From Nitrospira sp. (GTDB lineage: Bacteria; Nitrospirota; Nitrospiria; Nitrospirales; Nitrospiraceae): a DNA stretch of 64,000 nucleotides. The translations under genes were made by a program, and so were the position numbers. The notes under the pieces were generated by a model. That model was not told the origin of the DNA. It did not search any database and saw only the letters and a list, made by a program, of their open reading frames with translations. Of the stretch, positions 40,030-47,384 are shown one piece after another (position 1 is the stretch's first letter; the number at the start of each line of letters is the position of its first letter). The stretch is from assembly GCA_013140455.1 (NCBI GenBank), contig JABFSU010000009.1, positions 1 through 64,000 of the forward strand, in the 5' to 3' direction.

Positions 40030-40398
40030 TCACTTGCCTTGCTGAGAGAGCAGCCGTACATAGGCCAAGACATCAATCATTTGTCCCTCAGTCAGGCTGC
40101 CGGTCCAGGCATGCATAGGACTGAAGACGATCCCGTGTTCGATCGTGCGCAGCAGCTCTTCATCGGATTTTAGAAAGGATCGAAACAGATGAAAATTGGC
40201 CGGCGCGACTCTGAGCGATGCAGCGGCGGGGCCGTCTCCCCAGCCGGTCTGGCCGTGGCAGGTTGCGCAGTGGTTCTGATACAGCGCCTTGCCCCGGGGC
40301 AGGTCGGCAGGAAGATCCTGGGCGGCAACAGGCAGCGCATTGAGAAGGATGCTCAGACCGGCGGAGAATGCGAGCATTCGGGATATCCTATGCATCAT
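40030..40398 (-). CDS. Small periplasmic c-type cytochrome
   Basis: A 122-residue class I cytochrome c with a signal peptide (MLAFSAGLSILLNALPVAAQ). The haem site is CATCH (~47) and the likely distal Met is in FSPMHAWTG (~95). The ending LAYVRLLSQ is a typical C-terminal helix. It can carry one electron in the periplasm; the partner is unknown. The start at 40398 shares a base with the stop of the FmdB-like gene (TGATG), so the two are coupled. A TTG three bases earlier is an alternative. Confidence 0.9.
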   Translation of the reverse strand: MMHRISRMLAFSAGLSILLNALPVAAQDLPADLPRGKALYQNHCATCHGQTGWGDGPAAASLRVAPANFHLFRSFLKSDEELLRTIEHGIVFSPMHAWTGSLTEGQMIDVLAYVRLLSQQGK

Positions 40399-40562
40399 CA
40401 ACTCTTTTTGGTGGTGTGGGCAATGAATGAGGTGAATAGTTGTTGGAGCTTCTTACTGCCGCAGGATGGACATTGTACTTCACCCCGTTCGTGTTCTTTC
40501 AGCGTGACCACGATCAGTGATTCCTTGCCGCAGTCGAGGCATTTATAATCATACATTGGCAT
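40398..40562 (-). CDS. FmdB-like small zinc-ribbon protein
   Basis: A 54-residue protein of FmdB/putative regulatory form: MPMYDYKCLDCGKES at the start and VQCPSCGSKKLQQLF in the middle, giving CxxC...CxxC for one Zn2+. FmdB-type proteins are often called transcription regulators, but the evidence for that is thin. It lies 16 bp after the Usp gene and overlaps cytochrome c by one base. It is below the size at which most gene callers report. Confidence 0.8.
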   Translation of the reverse strand: MPMYDYKCLDCGKESLIVVTLKEHERGEVQCPSCGSKKLQQLFTSFIAHTTKKS

Positions 40563-40578
40563 ATCAAAGACTTCTTCG

Positions 40579-41442
40579 CTAGTGGAAGACTAAGAGCGGA
40601 CATTGCGCATGATGGAGGACGGCGTGCGCGACGCTGCCGAGCACCATCCGGCTCAGCCCGTGGCGACCACGGGACCCCATCATCAGAAGATCGGCGCTGA
40701 TGGCCTTGGCCTCTTGTAGAATTGCCTCGACCGGAACACCCAATGTTGATTTCGCATGAGTGCTGTAGCCCATTTGATTCAGATCCGCCGCCACGGAGTT
40801 AATAAAGGTCTCGGCGCTTCGGAGCGCCTGGCTTTCCATTTCCCGCTCCGCCACGGCGTCGACCGGCCAGGGTGGTCTGGTCTGCGGAAGCACGGTTAAC
40901 GCAGTAATCGTGACCGCTTCACGGAATGGGTGCTGTCGGAGAAACACGAGCGCTCGCTCGGCGTCCTGGGAGCCTTGCAGCGGCAGCAGCACCTGTCTCA
41001 GGGACTTCACAAAGTTCGGCAGGATCAGGACGGCGCCCTTGGAGAAGGTGAGCACCCGATGGGAGACACTGCCGATCAACCGTTCCTTGATTGGTCCAAG
41101 CCCGCGCGCGCCGACAAGAATGAGTTCGATCTGATGCTGCTCTGCGTACTCTACGATCCGATCGGCCGGTGAGCCGATCTCCATATGTTTGGTCACAGGG
41201 CCACAATCCATCGGCAGCAGCGACACAATGCGATCAAGCAGCCGTGCGCCATCTTCGCGCATCGTGCGCTCAATGGTCGTGTATAGTTCATGCGCGACTT
41301 CCGGTACCATCATCGGATAGGCCGGTGACGGGACATCCAGGATGTGCAGGATATGCAATTCTTCAGCGCGAGCCAGGTACTTCAGCGCACGGACCGCTTC
41401 ATAGGATTGATCCGATCCATCGATGGCCAGCAGCATTTTCAT
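40579..41442 (-). CDS. Tandem-domain universal stress protein
   Basis: A 287-residue protein of two UspA domains. The first (~1-140) begins MKMLLAIDGSDQSYEAV and contains VGARGLGPIKERLIGSVS, where the usual nucleotide-binding glycines are kept. The second (~148-287) has a well-kept MGSRGRHGLSRMVLGSVA. ATP binding is likely. GAGAGGTC precedes the ATG. It is the second gene of the minus-strand operon, after the 31-residue membrane peptide. Confidence 0.9.
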   Translation of the reverse strand: MKMLLAIDGSDQSYEAVRALKYLARAEELHILHILDVPSPAYPMMVPEVAHELYTTIERTMREDGARLLDRIVSLLPMDCGPVTKHMEIGSPADRIVEYAEQHQIELILVGARGLGPIKERLIGSVSHRVLTFSKGAVLILPNFVKSLRQVLLPLQGSQDAERALVFLRQHPFREAVTITALTVLPQTRPPWPVDAVAEREMESQALRSAETFINSVAADLNQMGYSTHAKSTLGVPVEAILQEAKAISADLLMMGSRGRHGLSRMVLGSVAHAVLHHAQCPLLVFH

Positions 41443-41460
41443 CGGTGACCTCTCTGTTGC

Positions 41461-41556
41461 TCAGTGACAATCCGTTGGACAGAAGAAGAGGAGATACACG
41501 CCGACCGCCAGGCCCAGCGCAATTGCTCCTGCCAGAATCCAGTGCGTGCGTGTCAT
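41461..41556 (-). CDS. 31-residue membrane peptide with a Cys-rich end
   Basis: A minute protein: MTRTHWILAGAIALGLAVGV, then YLLFFCPTDCH. A single helix (~6-25) follows a basic N-terminus (positive-inside: N-terminus cytoplasmic, C-terminus periplasmic). It ends in C-P-T-D-C-H, which could bind a metal or haem or form a disulfide. AGGAGGAG lies 6 bp before the ATG, an excellent ribosome-binding site, and a sigma-54-like site lies at 41585-41600. It is the first gene of an operon with Usp and cytochrome c. Likely a small subunit of a membrane enzyme; that is inference. Confidence 0.75.
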   Translation of the reverse strand: MTRTHWILAGAIALGLAVGVYLLFFCPTDCH

Positions 41557-41584
41557 AGGTATCTCCTCCTATTCGGGGGAGGTC

Positions 41585-41600
41585 AGCAAGTCCAATGCCG
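41585..41600 (-). promoter_or_regulatory. Sigma-54 promoter for the Usp/cytochrome operon
   Basis: On the minus strand CGGCAT-N5-TTGCT has exact GG-N10-GC (GG 41599-41598, GC 41587-41586). The expected start is near 41574, 18 bases before the ATG at 41556, leaving room for the AGGAGGAG ribosome-binding site. Confidence 0.6.
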
Positions 41601-41696
41601 TTCCGGTAGTTCCGATCGCGGGATAGGAAGGTGATGTGAAAGCGCACGGGGCGAAAGGGTTTTGCTCTGAGCGATCTCTTGAGTCCTTGGCCAGCA

Positions 41697-41758
41697 CTCT
41701 TCACTGGGAGCAGCGTCTGTTGCCTTCTGCCCCAGAAAGTGCCTCTTCACTGTAGCAG
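41697..41758. repeat. Direct repeat, candidate enhancer-binding sites
   Basis: CTCTTCACTGGGAGCAG (41697-41713) recurs as CTCTTCACTG-TAGCAG (41743-41758), 46 bp apart, about four to five helical turns. The position between two divergent sigma-54-like promoters suggests paired binding of an activator hexamer. It was found by eye. Confidence 0.4.
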
Positions 41759-41871
41759 GCCTCCCCCACATGAGGAGATGCACGGAGTCTCTGGAAGTAT
41801 CGCTGTAGGCAGAGGCGAGCAAACCGTTGTTTCTATGTGGGGTCAACTACAGAGTCGTCATTGTGCTCCAG

Positions 41872-41887
41872 TGGCATCGGCCTTGCT
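41872..41887 (+). promoter_or_regulatory. Sigma-54 promoter for the Usp/formate dehydrogenase operon
   Basis: TGGCAT-N5-TTGCT is an almost exact RpoN consensus with GG-N10-GC (GG 41873-41874, GC 41885-41886). The expected start is near 41898, 23 bases before the ATG at 41921. It may drive the long plus-strand run to 52835. Confidence 0.75.
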
Positions 41888-41920
41888 GTAAGGACAATGG
41901 AGATGCGTTGAGAGGTGGCG

Positions 41921-42397
41921 ATGGGAGATGGGCTGTTTTCCTCCATTCTAGTGCCGGTAGATTTTTTACCTTGCTCAGAAGAGGCCTTTCGGATGGCCTG
42001 CGGGTTGGCGCAGCTGTGCAGCGCCAAGATCTTAGTCGTGCATGTGATCGACACGAGCGCGCTCAGCGCCTTTAATCGGATGGGATTGCTCGCGGTACCG
42101 TCTGATGCGACGGGCCAGAAGCGTCGCCTGCGGCATTTTGCTCGGTTGAATGTCCGTCGATTGCTCGATTCCGACGCGGCAAAAGGGATTGAGGTGAATC
42201 GGGTGGTGTTGGAGGGTGCGCCCTTTGTGGAGATCGCGAAGACCGCCCGGGTCGAAAAGGTCGATCTCGTCGTCATGGGTAGTTATGGAGGACGGTCGGG
42301 AAGCGTCGATAAGATATTCTTTGGCAGCACGGCGGAGAAGGTCGTGCGGACGGCGGGCTGTCCGGTGCTGACGGTGCCCTTGCCGGTGAAGGCTTGA
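41921..42397 (+). CDS. Single-domain universal stress protein
   Basis: A 158-residue UspA-fold protein beginning near FSSILVPVDFLPCSEEA. The nucleotide-binding pattern VVMGSYGGRSGSVDKIFFGST keeps G-x2-G-x9-G(S/T) approximately. The ATG at 41921 has GAGAGGTGG upstream; a GTG at 41915 is an alternative. It is the first gene behind the best sigma-54-like site and opens the operon that leads to formate dehydrogenase. Confidence 0.88.
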   Translation: MGDGLFSSILVPVDFLPCSEEAFRMACGLAQLCSAKILVVHVIDTSALSAFNRMGLLAVPSDATGQKRRLRHFARLNVRRLLDSDAAKGIEVNRVVLEGAPFVEIAKTARVEKVDLVVMGSYGGRSGSVDKIFFGSTAEKVVRTAGCPVLTVPLPVKA

Positions 42398-42434
42398 TGA
42401 TCACGACAATCTGCAATCAAGGAGGCGTGTCACG

Positions 42435-42863
42435 ATGAGAACGCAGAGACGGCGGATGTGGGGATGGGCGACCGTATTGAGCGTAACTTGGGCTTTGTGG
42501 AGCGGAGCGGATCTTCCGCTGTGGTCGCAATCTGAACAGGTCGTGGACGTCACGATCAAGGATTTCAAGTTTGTGACGAAGCAAAGCACCCTCCGGCTCG
42601 GTGTGGCGACCGTGATCAGGATTAAGAACGAGGACGCGGAGCGTCACGATTTCGGCTCGACTATGTTTGAAGGGATTCCGACGCAGGTTGAGAAAGACGG
42701 CGTGATCGTCTACGGACGAGGGGTCGGGGGGATCTTCCTCGATGCCAAGCGGGATGCGGCGTTGCGATTCAATCTGTCCCGTCCAGGCCGCCACGAATTC
42801 CGGTGCTCGATCCATCCGAATATGAACGGTGAACTCCTGCTGTTGAACGTAGAGGCCGTGTGA
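42435..42863 (+). CDS. Periplasmic cupredoxin-like protein
   Basis: A 142-residue exported protein with a signal peptide (~1-32, ending near LWSQSEQ). The mature Greek-key beta fold carries a type 1 copper set: His in DAERHDFGS (~79) and Cys, His and Met in FRCSIHPNMNG (~123-130). It should carry one electron in the periplasm. The CSIHPNM loop is short, as in plastocyanin-like and amicyanin-like centres. AAGGAGG precedes the ATG. It overlaps the next Usp gene by 4 bp, linking an electron carrier to stress proteins. Confidence 0.85.
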   Translation: MRTQRRRMWGWATVLSVTWALWSGADLPLWSQSEQVVDVTIKDFKFVTKQSTLRLGVATVIRIKNEDAERHDFGSTMFEGIPTQVEKDGVIVYGRGVGGIFLDAKRDAALRFNLSRPGRHEFRCSIHPNMNGELLLLNVEAV

Positions 42864-43819
42864 ACAGAGAGACTGACAGACCACGCATCCTTCTGGCGAC
42901 TGATTTTTCGAAGTGGGCACTACGGGCCGAGGAGTACGCGTGTTGTCTGGCTGCGACCTGGCAGGCCACGCTGACCGTTTTCACGGTGTTGGAGTTCCCG
43001 CCGGGGATGAATCCGGAGTATCCCGTCAATCAGGTCTATCTCGGTGAACTCATGAAGGCAGGGGCGAAGCAGTTGGTGGATTTGAAGGCACGGGCATCGG
43101 CTCGCGGGATTTCTTTGCATACACGTATCGCCACAGGAATTCCTTGTGAAGAGGTTTTGGCGGCCGTGAAAGCAGAGGATTCAGATCTCGTGGTTGTCGG
43201 GACAAAAGGCAAGTCCGGTCTGGAACATGTGTTGCTCGGGAGCACCGCAGAACGAGTCATTCGCACGGCGCCCTGTCCGGTGCTCACCGTGCGTATGGAT
43301 CGTGATGAGGCGTCGTCGGGGGAAGCGGGGCCGTGCGAGGGGATCCATCTCAACCGAATTCTGGTCCCGGTCGATTTCTCAGATTGTTCTCTCGAAGCCG
43401 TGGAGTATGCCGCACTCATGGCGCAGCGGCATAGTGCGTCTCTGACGCTGCTGCACGTACTGGAGCCGGTTTCGTACGGACTAGATTTCACCCTCTTGCA
43501 TGCCGGTAAGCGGGAGGAGATGCGGGAGCGATTAATGACCCGCTTGGGTGATATGACGCGGGCGCTGGCCGAGGCCAAGATTCAAGCCGATTCGCAGGTA
43601 CGCGGGGGGATCCCGTTTGAGTCGATTCTCGACAGTGCCCGAACAATTCCGGTCGATCTCATCGTGATGGGGACGCATGGGCGTCGAGGGTTATCCCATG
43701 CGCTGAGCGGGAGTGTGGCGGAGGCGGTGCTGCGCCAGTCTCGTTGTCCGGTGCTCACCGTACGCAGCCCGAAATTTGGGCCGGGGCACCGCCGGGTGTT
43801 GCCCGGAATGTCCACATAA
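42860..43819 (+). CDS. Tandem-domain universal stress protein
   Basis: A 319-residue protein of two UspA domains, both with well-kept nucleotide loops: VVGTKGKSGLEHVLLGSTA (first) and VMGTHGRRGLSHALSGSVA (second). Each domain ends in CPVLTVR. The GTG start at 42860 overlaps the stop of the cupredoxin gene (GTGA). Both domains look ATP-binding, unlike the partly degenerate Usp at 28798-29721. Confidence 0.9.
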   Translation: MNRETDRPRILLATDFSKWALRAEEYACCLAATWQATLTVFTVLEFPPGMNPEYPVNQVYLGELMKAGAKQLVDLKARASARGISLHTRIATGIPCEEVLAAVKAEDSDLVVVGTKGKSGLEHVLLGSTAERVIRTAPCPVLTVRMDRDEASSGEAGPCEGIHLNRILVPVDFSDCSLEAVEYAALMAQRHSASLTLLHVLEPVSYGLDFTLLHAGKREEMRERLMTRLGDMTRALAEAKIQADSQVRGGIPFESILDSARTIPVDLIVMGTHGRRGLSHALSGSVAEAVLRQSRCPVLTVRSPKFGPGHRRVLPGMST

Positions 43820-43849
43820 GTGTCCAGTCTTTCATCAGGGAGGGCTATT

Positions 43850-44065
43850 ATGGCGACCGTGATCCGAAAGCGAAAGAATCCACCGGCCAGCCGACCGTCC
43901 CGCAGTGCGAAGCCGATCGAATTGCCCGACGGCATGCGGGATCGTATTGCCGCAAAAGCGTACGAACTGTGGAATGAGCGTGGTTGCCGGGAAGGACGGG
44001 ATCTTGAGGACTGGCTCGATGCGGAAACGATCGTGATGGAAGAGATTCATGAAGCTCGCGAATGA
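43850..44065 (+). CDS. DUF2934 small protein
   Basis: A 71-residue protein. A basic N-terminal tail (VIRKRKNPPASRPSRSAK) is followed by the DUF2934 signature IAAKAYELWNERGCREGRDL and then EDWLDAE, predicted helical. The family is widespread in environmental bacteria and has no known function. The ATG at 43850 follows AGGGAGGG. Its stop lies 17 bp inside the next gene. Confidence 0.85.
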   Translation: MATVIRKRKNPPASRPSRSAKPIELPDGMRDRIAAKAYELWNERGCREGRDLEDWLDAETIVMEEIHEARE

Positions 44066-45455
44066 AGCCACGGCCGGTGTGTGGGCGCCGTTGCCGCCGG
44101 GGCTGGATGGCCTGATAGCTCGGTTAGAAGAGCTGTCACTCGGACCGATGTTTGCGGCGGAGCGTGATCGTGCCTTGCGTCAGGCGTTGCGTCCCTATTT
44201 TGAGTTCGGAGGAAATGCCCCGCTTCCACCGTTTGCTCAGGAAGCCGACCTCGCAACGTTCACGATTTATGCGGACTACTATCCCCAGGACGGGCAGCTG
44301 ACCCTGGTTGAGCAGTTGCGCGATGTGGTGACCGAGCATATTCCTGAGGAAGAGCGGGCGTGGATGGACCCGCTCAAACATTCCTATATGGATCTGGTCG
44401 AAATCCTGCCCGGCAGCGAAGCCACGGAGAAGTGGGCTTGTCGGTCTTTGGGAAACGGCCGTCTTTATCAGGTTCAAGGCGGTGACTTCATTCGGGGGCT
44501 TCAGTCCGGTCAGGTGCTGTTGACGCGATTCGTGCAACAGCCCGGTGATCCTGAAACAAACGAGGTCGTGCTCGCTGGGAGCGCGGTGCTGCTCTCTCCT
44601 GAGGAAGGTAAGACCTTGTACGACGCCGTCTGTGTGTTACGGCGCCAACGGGAAGTCAATGCCGGATCGTTCGAGCTCGGGGATTGGCATGAGTTTGCCA
44701 AGCGATTCGGACATGAGTTGCTCTGGGTCTATTCCCAGATGCGACTGAGGGCGCTGTTCAAGGTCGTGGCCGGAATCCAATACTGTAATTCCGATGGGCA
44801 GCCGTATTTGTACTCGTGTGCGCTCTACGAACATCGGGAATTCAAGTTCCTTCGTGACACGCTGGCCGGGCTGAAAGGGTTGAAGGCCGATCCGGCGACC
44901 GTTGATGTACCGGGTGGATCGGGCGCGATCATGCGGTGGATTCAGTATGGATCGGCTGAGGCAGAAAAGGCGCCGATCGTTGCTCGTCTCACCTTGACGC
45001 CTACCCAACTGTGGGTGGAAACCGACTCGCGTGAACGTCTGGATACGCTAAAACACCAATTGGCGTCGGCCTTAGGTTTTTCGCTCCATTTCAGGGGAGA
45101 AACGACCGTTCCTCCGCCACATCTGCTGAGTGAGGAAGAGCTCGATGCTGAGCAGCCGGTGCGAGTCATCGTGACTCCCGAGCAGGACGCCGATTCGTTA
45201 CAAGCATTTCTGGAAACGGTGTATCTGGATTGGACCGATCGGGAGGCGCCGGTGCTGGGCGGAAATACGCCGCGTCACACCGCTACGACGCCGGCCGGAC
45301 GCGAACAGGTTGCCCGGTTGCTCGATGAGATGGAGCGCCATGATCCTGGCTGGTCCCGTATCGGCCGAACGGCATTTGACTATAACGTCCTACGCGGGCA
45401 TGTTGGGATCGATGAGGTACGCCGTGAAGACGCTCCTGCCGAACGTACTCGATGA
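44049..45455 (+). CDS. Unknown protein in the formate dehydrogenase operon
   Basis: A 468-residue soluble protein without signal peptide or membrane helices. The N-terminal ~220 residues are helical and mixed (DYYPQDGQLTLVEQLRD, WMDPLKHSYMDLVEILPG). A middle part has LYEHREFKFLRDTLAGL. The C-terminal ~50 residues (LGGNTPRHTATTPAGREQVA, then LLDEMERHD) resemble the tail seen in some SEC-C and MbcA/ParS-type proteins; that resemblance is weak. It overlaps DUF2934 and fdsG, so it is an integral member of this operon. I cannot assign a function; an accessory or regulatory role for formate dehydrogenase or stress is only suggested by place. Confidence 0.7.
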   Translation: MKLANEATAGVWAPLPPGLDGLIARLEELSLGPMFAAERDRALRQALRPYFEFGGNAPLPPFAQEADLATFTIYADYYPQDGQLTLVEQLRDVVTEHIPEEERAWMDPLKHSYMDLVEILPGSEATEKWACRSLGNGRLYQVQGGDFIRGLQSGQVLLTRFVQQPGDPETNEVVLAGSAVLLSPEEGKTLYDAVCVLRRQREVNAGSFELGDWHEFAKRFGHELLWVYSQMRLRALFKVVAGIQYCNSDGQPYLYSCALYEHREFKFLRDTLAGLKGLKADPATVDVPGGSGAIMRWIQYGSAEAEKAPIVARLTLTPTQLWVETDSRERLDTLKHQLASALGFSLHFRGETTVPPPHLLSEEELDAEQPVRVIVTPEQDADSLQAFLETVYLDWTDREAPVLGGNTPRHTATTPAGREQVARLLDEMERHDPGWSRIGRTAFDYNVLRGHVGIDEVRREDAPAERTR

Positions 45456-45894
45456 TCTCCTGACCCGTGCACGTCCCACACAGGGAGCGCCTCCGAACAT
45501 TCTTCGTGTTCTTCATGCCGTTCATGATCTGTGCGGATATATCGATCAACAATTCATTCCGGCTATCGCGCACTCGCAAGGAGTCACCGAGGCTGATGTG
45601 GCGGGCGTGTTGTCCTACTATCCTTCGCTGAATATCCAACCGGTCGGGAGACATCGCCTTCAGATATGCCTGGGTGAGTCCTGCCTTGCGAATCGCTGCG
45701 ATCAGGTGGTGGAAGCGATCCAGTCGAAGCTGGGAATTGATCTTGGCCAAACGACGCCTGATGGCCGGTTCACCCTTGAGCCGGTGTCCTGTGTCGGCAA
45801 CTGTGCGGTGTCGCCGAGCGTGCGAATCGACGGAGAATTGCAGGGACGAGTTCGGCCCAGCGATGTCGCCAGTCTGTTGGATCGCTATCGATGA
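45412..45894 (+). CDS. fdsG: Formate dehydrogenase gamma subunit (NuoE-like)
   Basis: A ~160-residue [2Fe-2S] subunit of the soluble NAD-dependent formate dehydrogenase. A helical N-terminal part is followed by GVTEADVAGVLSYYPSLNIQ and the thioredoxin-like ferredoxin domain, with Cys ligands in CLGESC and CVGNC (the CX4C...CX3C pattern of NuoE). It works with FdsB to pass electrons to NAD+. Starts at 45412 (ATG) or 45424 (GTG, after GAGGT) are both possible, and either overlaps the end of the unknown upstream gene. Its stop overlaps the fdsB start (ATGA). Confidence 0.9.
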   Translation: MRYAVKTLLPNVLDDLLTRARPTQGAPPNILRVLHAVHDLCGYIDQQFIPAIAHSQGVTEADVAGVLSYYPSLNIQPVGRHRLQICLGESCLANRCDQVVEAIQSKLGIDLGQTTPDGRFTLEPVSCVGNCAVSPSVRIDGELQGRVRPSDVASLLDRYR

Positions 45895-47384
45895 GCCGCA
45901 TCAGACTCTATCTTTCCAACGACACGTCGTCTTGTGCAGCAGGAGCGGAACGCCTCGCCGAGGCTTGGCGGCAACGGTCCGATGTTGAGCTTGTCCGGAC
46001 GTCTTCCCGCGGCGCGTTTTATCTTGAGCCGATGGTTGAGCGCGAGAGTCCTGAGGTGCGTCTGGCCTGGTGTCAGGTGACCGCCGATGACCTTCCCAAG
46101 ATTCTTGCCGGTAACGGTGGGATTCCGGTTTCCACCATTCCATTTCTCTCCAGGCAGACCAGACATACATTCGTTTCATTTGGTGTGACCGAGCCGTTGT
46201 CGCTGGAGGCCTATCTGGCGCAGGGCGGTTTTGCCGGTCTCCGTGCGGCGCGACAGGTGAGCCCTTCGGCCATTATCCAGGAGATCAAGACGTCTCGATT
46301 GCGCGGACGGGGTGGTGCAGCCTTTCCCGTCTGGAAAAAATGGGAGGTGGCTGCCACGACCACGGCGGATCGCAAGTACGTCGTCGCCAATGCCGATGAG
46401 GGCGACGCGGGCACCTATTGCGATCGGATGATCATGGAGGGCGATCCGTTCCGGTTGATCGAAGGCATGCTGATTTGTGCCAGGGCGATCGGCGCCAGCG
46501 CCGGCTATATCTATTGTCGCCAGGAGTATCCGGCGGCCAGAGCCAGTTTGCATGCGGCCATTTTGGCTGCGGACACAGCCGGATGGCTGGAGTCTGACGG
46601 GCGGCCATTTACCATCGAAGTGGTGTCGGGGGCGGGTTCGTATGTGTGCGGGGAAGAAACGGCCCTGTTGGAATCGCTGGAGGGACGGCGCGGCGTCGTG
46701 CGTGCGCGGCCGCCGCATCCGGCGCAGTCCGGCCTCTACGGGCAGCCGACGATCGTCAGTAACGTCCTTACGTTTGCGACCATTCCCAATATCCTCGCGC
46801 GGGGCGGAGCCTGGCATGCCTCGCTGGGAACGGAGGGGTCTCGCGGCACGATTGCACTTCAGTTAGGCGGACGAGTGAAGCAGCCGGGGCTCATTGAGAT
46901 TCCGTTCGGTCTCACGCTCCGAGCGGTGCTCGATCAATTTGGGCAGGGAATGGCGGATGGCGCGCGACTGAAGGCCGTGCAGGTCGGAGGACCGCTCGGC
47001 AGTCTGTTCACGGACGCGCAGCTGGATATCCCGATCTGTTTCGACGCGTTTGCCAAGGCTGACGCGATTCTTGGTCATGGCGGGATCGTCGTGTTCGACG
47101 ACGAGACCGATATACTGGAACTCTCCCGGCATCTGATGGCGTTTGTCGCGGATGAATCCTGCGGGAAGTGTGTCCCCTGCCGCATCGGGTCCCTGCGGGC
47201 GCGCGAGATTCTTGAAGCGATTCAACAGGGCCAGGCGACGGCGGCGGACTTGTCGCTGTTGACCGAATTGGGCGACACCATGAAGGCAACCAGCCTCTGT
47301 GGGTTGGGAGCACGGGCTCCCTATCCGGTGCTGTCGGCTCTGGAGCAATTTCCCGTGGAGTTTCGAAGCCGGTTGCGATCATGA
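45891..47384 (+). CDS. fdsB: Formate dehydrogenase beta subunit (NuoF-like)
   Basis: A 497-residue flavin subunit. A thioredoxin-like N-terminal domain (~1-90) without the [2Fe-2S] Cys set precedes the NuoF core. The FMN/NADH region is RLRGRGGAAFPVWKKW (~136-151) and NADEGDAGTYCDR (~167). The [4Fe-4S] ligands lie in SCGKCVPC (~424-431), with a fourth Cys in SLCGLGA (~471). It passes electrons between the iron-sulfur chain and NAD+. It is coupled by 4-bp overlaps to fdsG and fdsA, so the three subunits should be made in step. Confidence 0.93.
   Translation: MSRIRLYLSNDTSSCAAGAERLAEAWRQRSDVELVRTSSRGAFYLEPMVERESPEVRLAWCQVTADDLPKILAGNGGIPVSTIPFLSRQTRHTFVSFGVTEPLSLEAYLAQGGFAGLRAARQVSPSAIIQEIKTSRLRGRGGAAFPVWKKWEVAATTTADRKYVVANADEGDAGTYCDRMIMEGDPFRLIEGMLICARAIGASAGYIYCRQEYPAARASLHAAILAADTAGWLESDGRPFTIEVVSGAGSYVCGEETALLESLEGRRGVVRARPPHPAQSGLYGQPTIVSNVLTFATIPNILARGGAWHASLGTEGSRGTIALQLGGRVKQPGLIEIPFGLTLRAVLDQFGQGMADGARLKAVQVGGPLGSLFTDAQLDIPICFDAFAKADAILGHGGIVVFDDETDILELSRHLMAFVADESCGKCVPCRIGSLRAREILEAIQQGQATAADLSLLTELGDTMKATSLCGLGARAPYPVLSALEQFPVEFRSRLRS

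Larger units (their letters stand above)
41557..41920. promoter_or_regulatory. Divergent regulatory region between Usp/cytochrome and formate operons
   Basis: This 364-bp stretch has outward-facing sigma-54-like sites at both ends (41585-41600 minus, 41872-41887 plus) and a near-identical direct repeat in the middle (41697-41713, 41743-41758). The repeats lie ~140-200 bp from the plus start point and ~123-184 bp from the minus one. This is the classical plan of two RpoN promoters sharing upstream activator sites. No gene is seen inside it. Confidence 0.65.
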
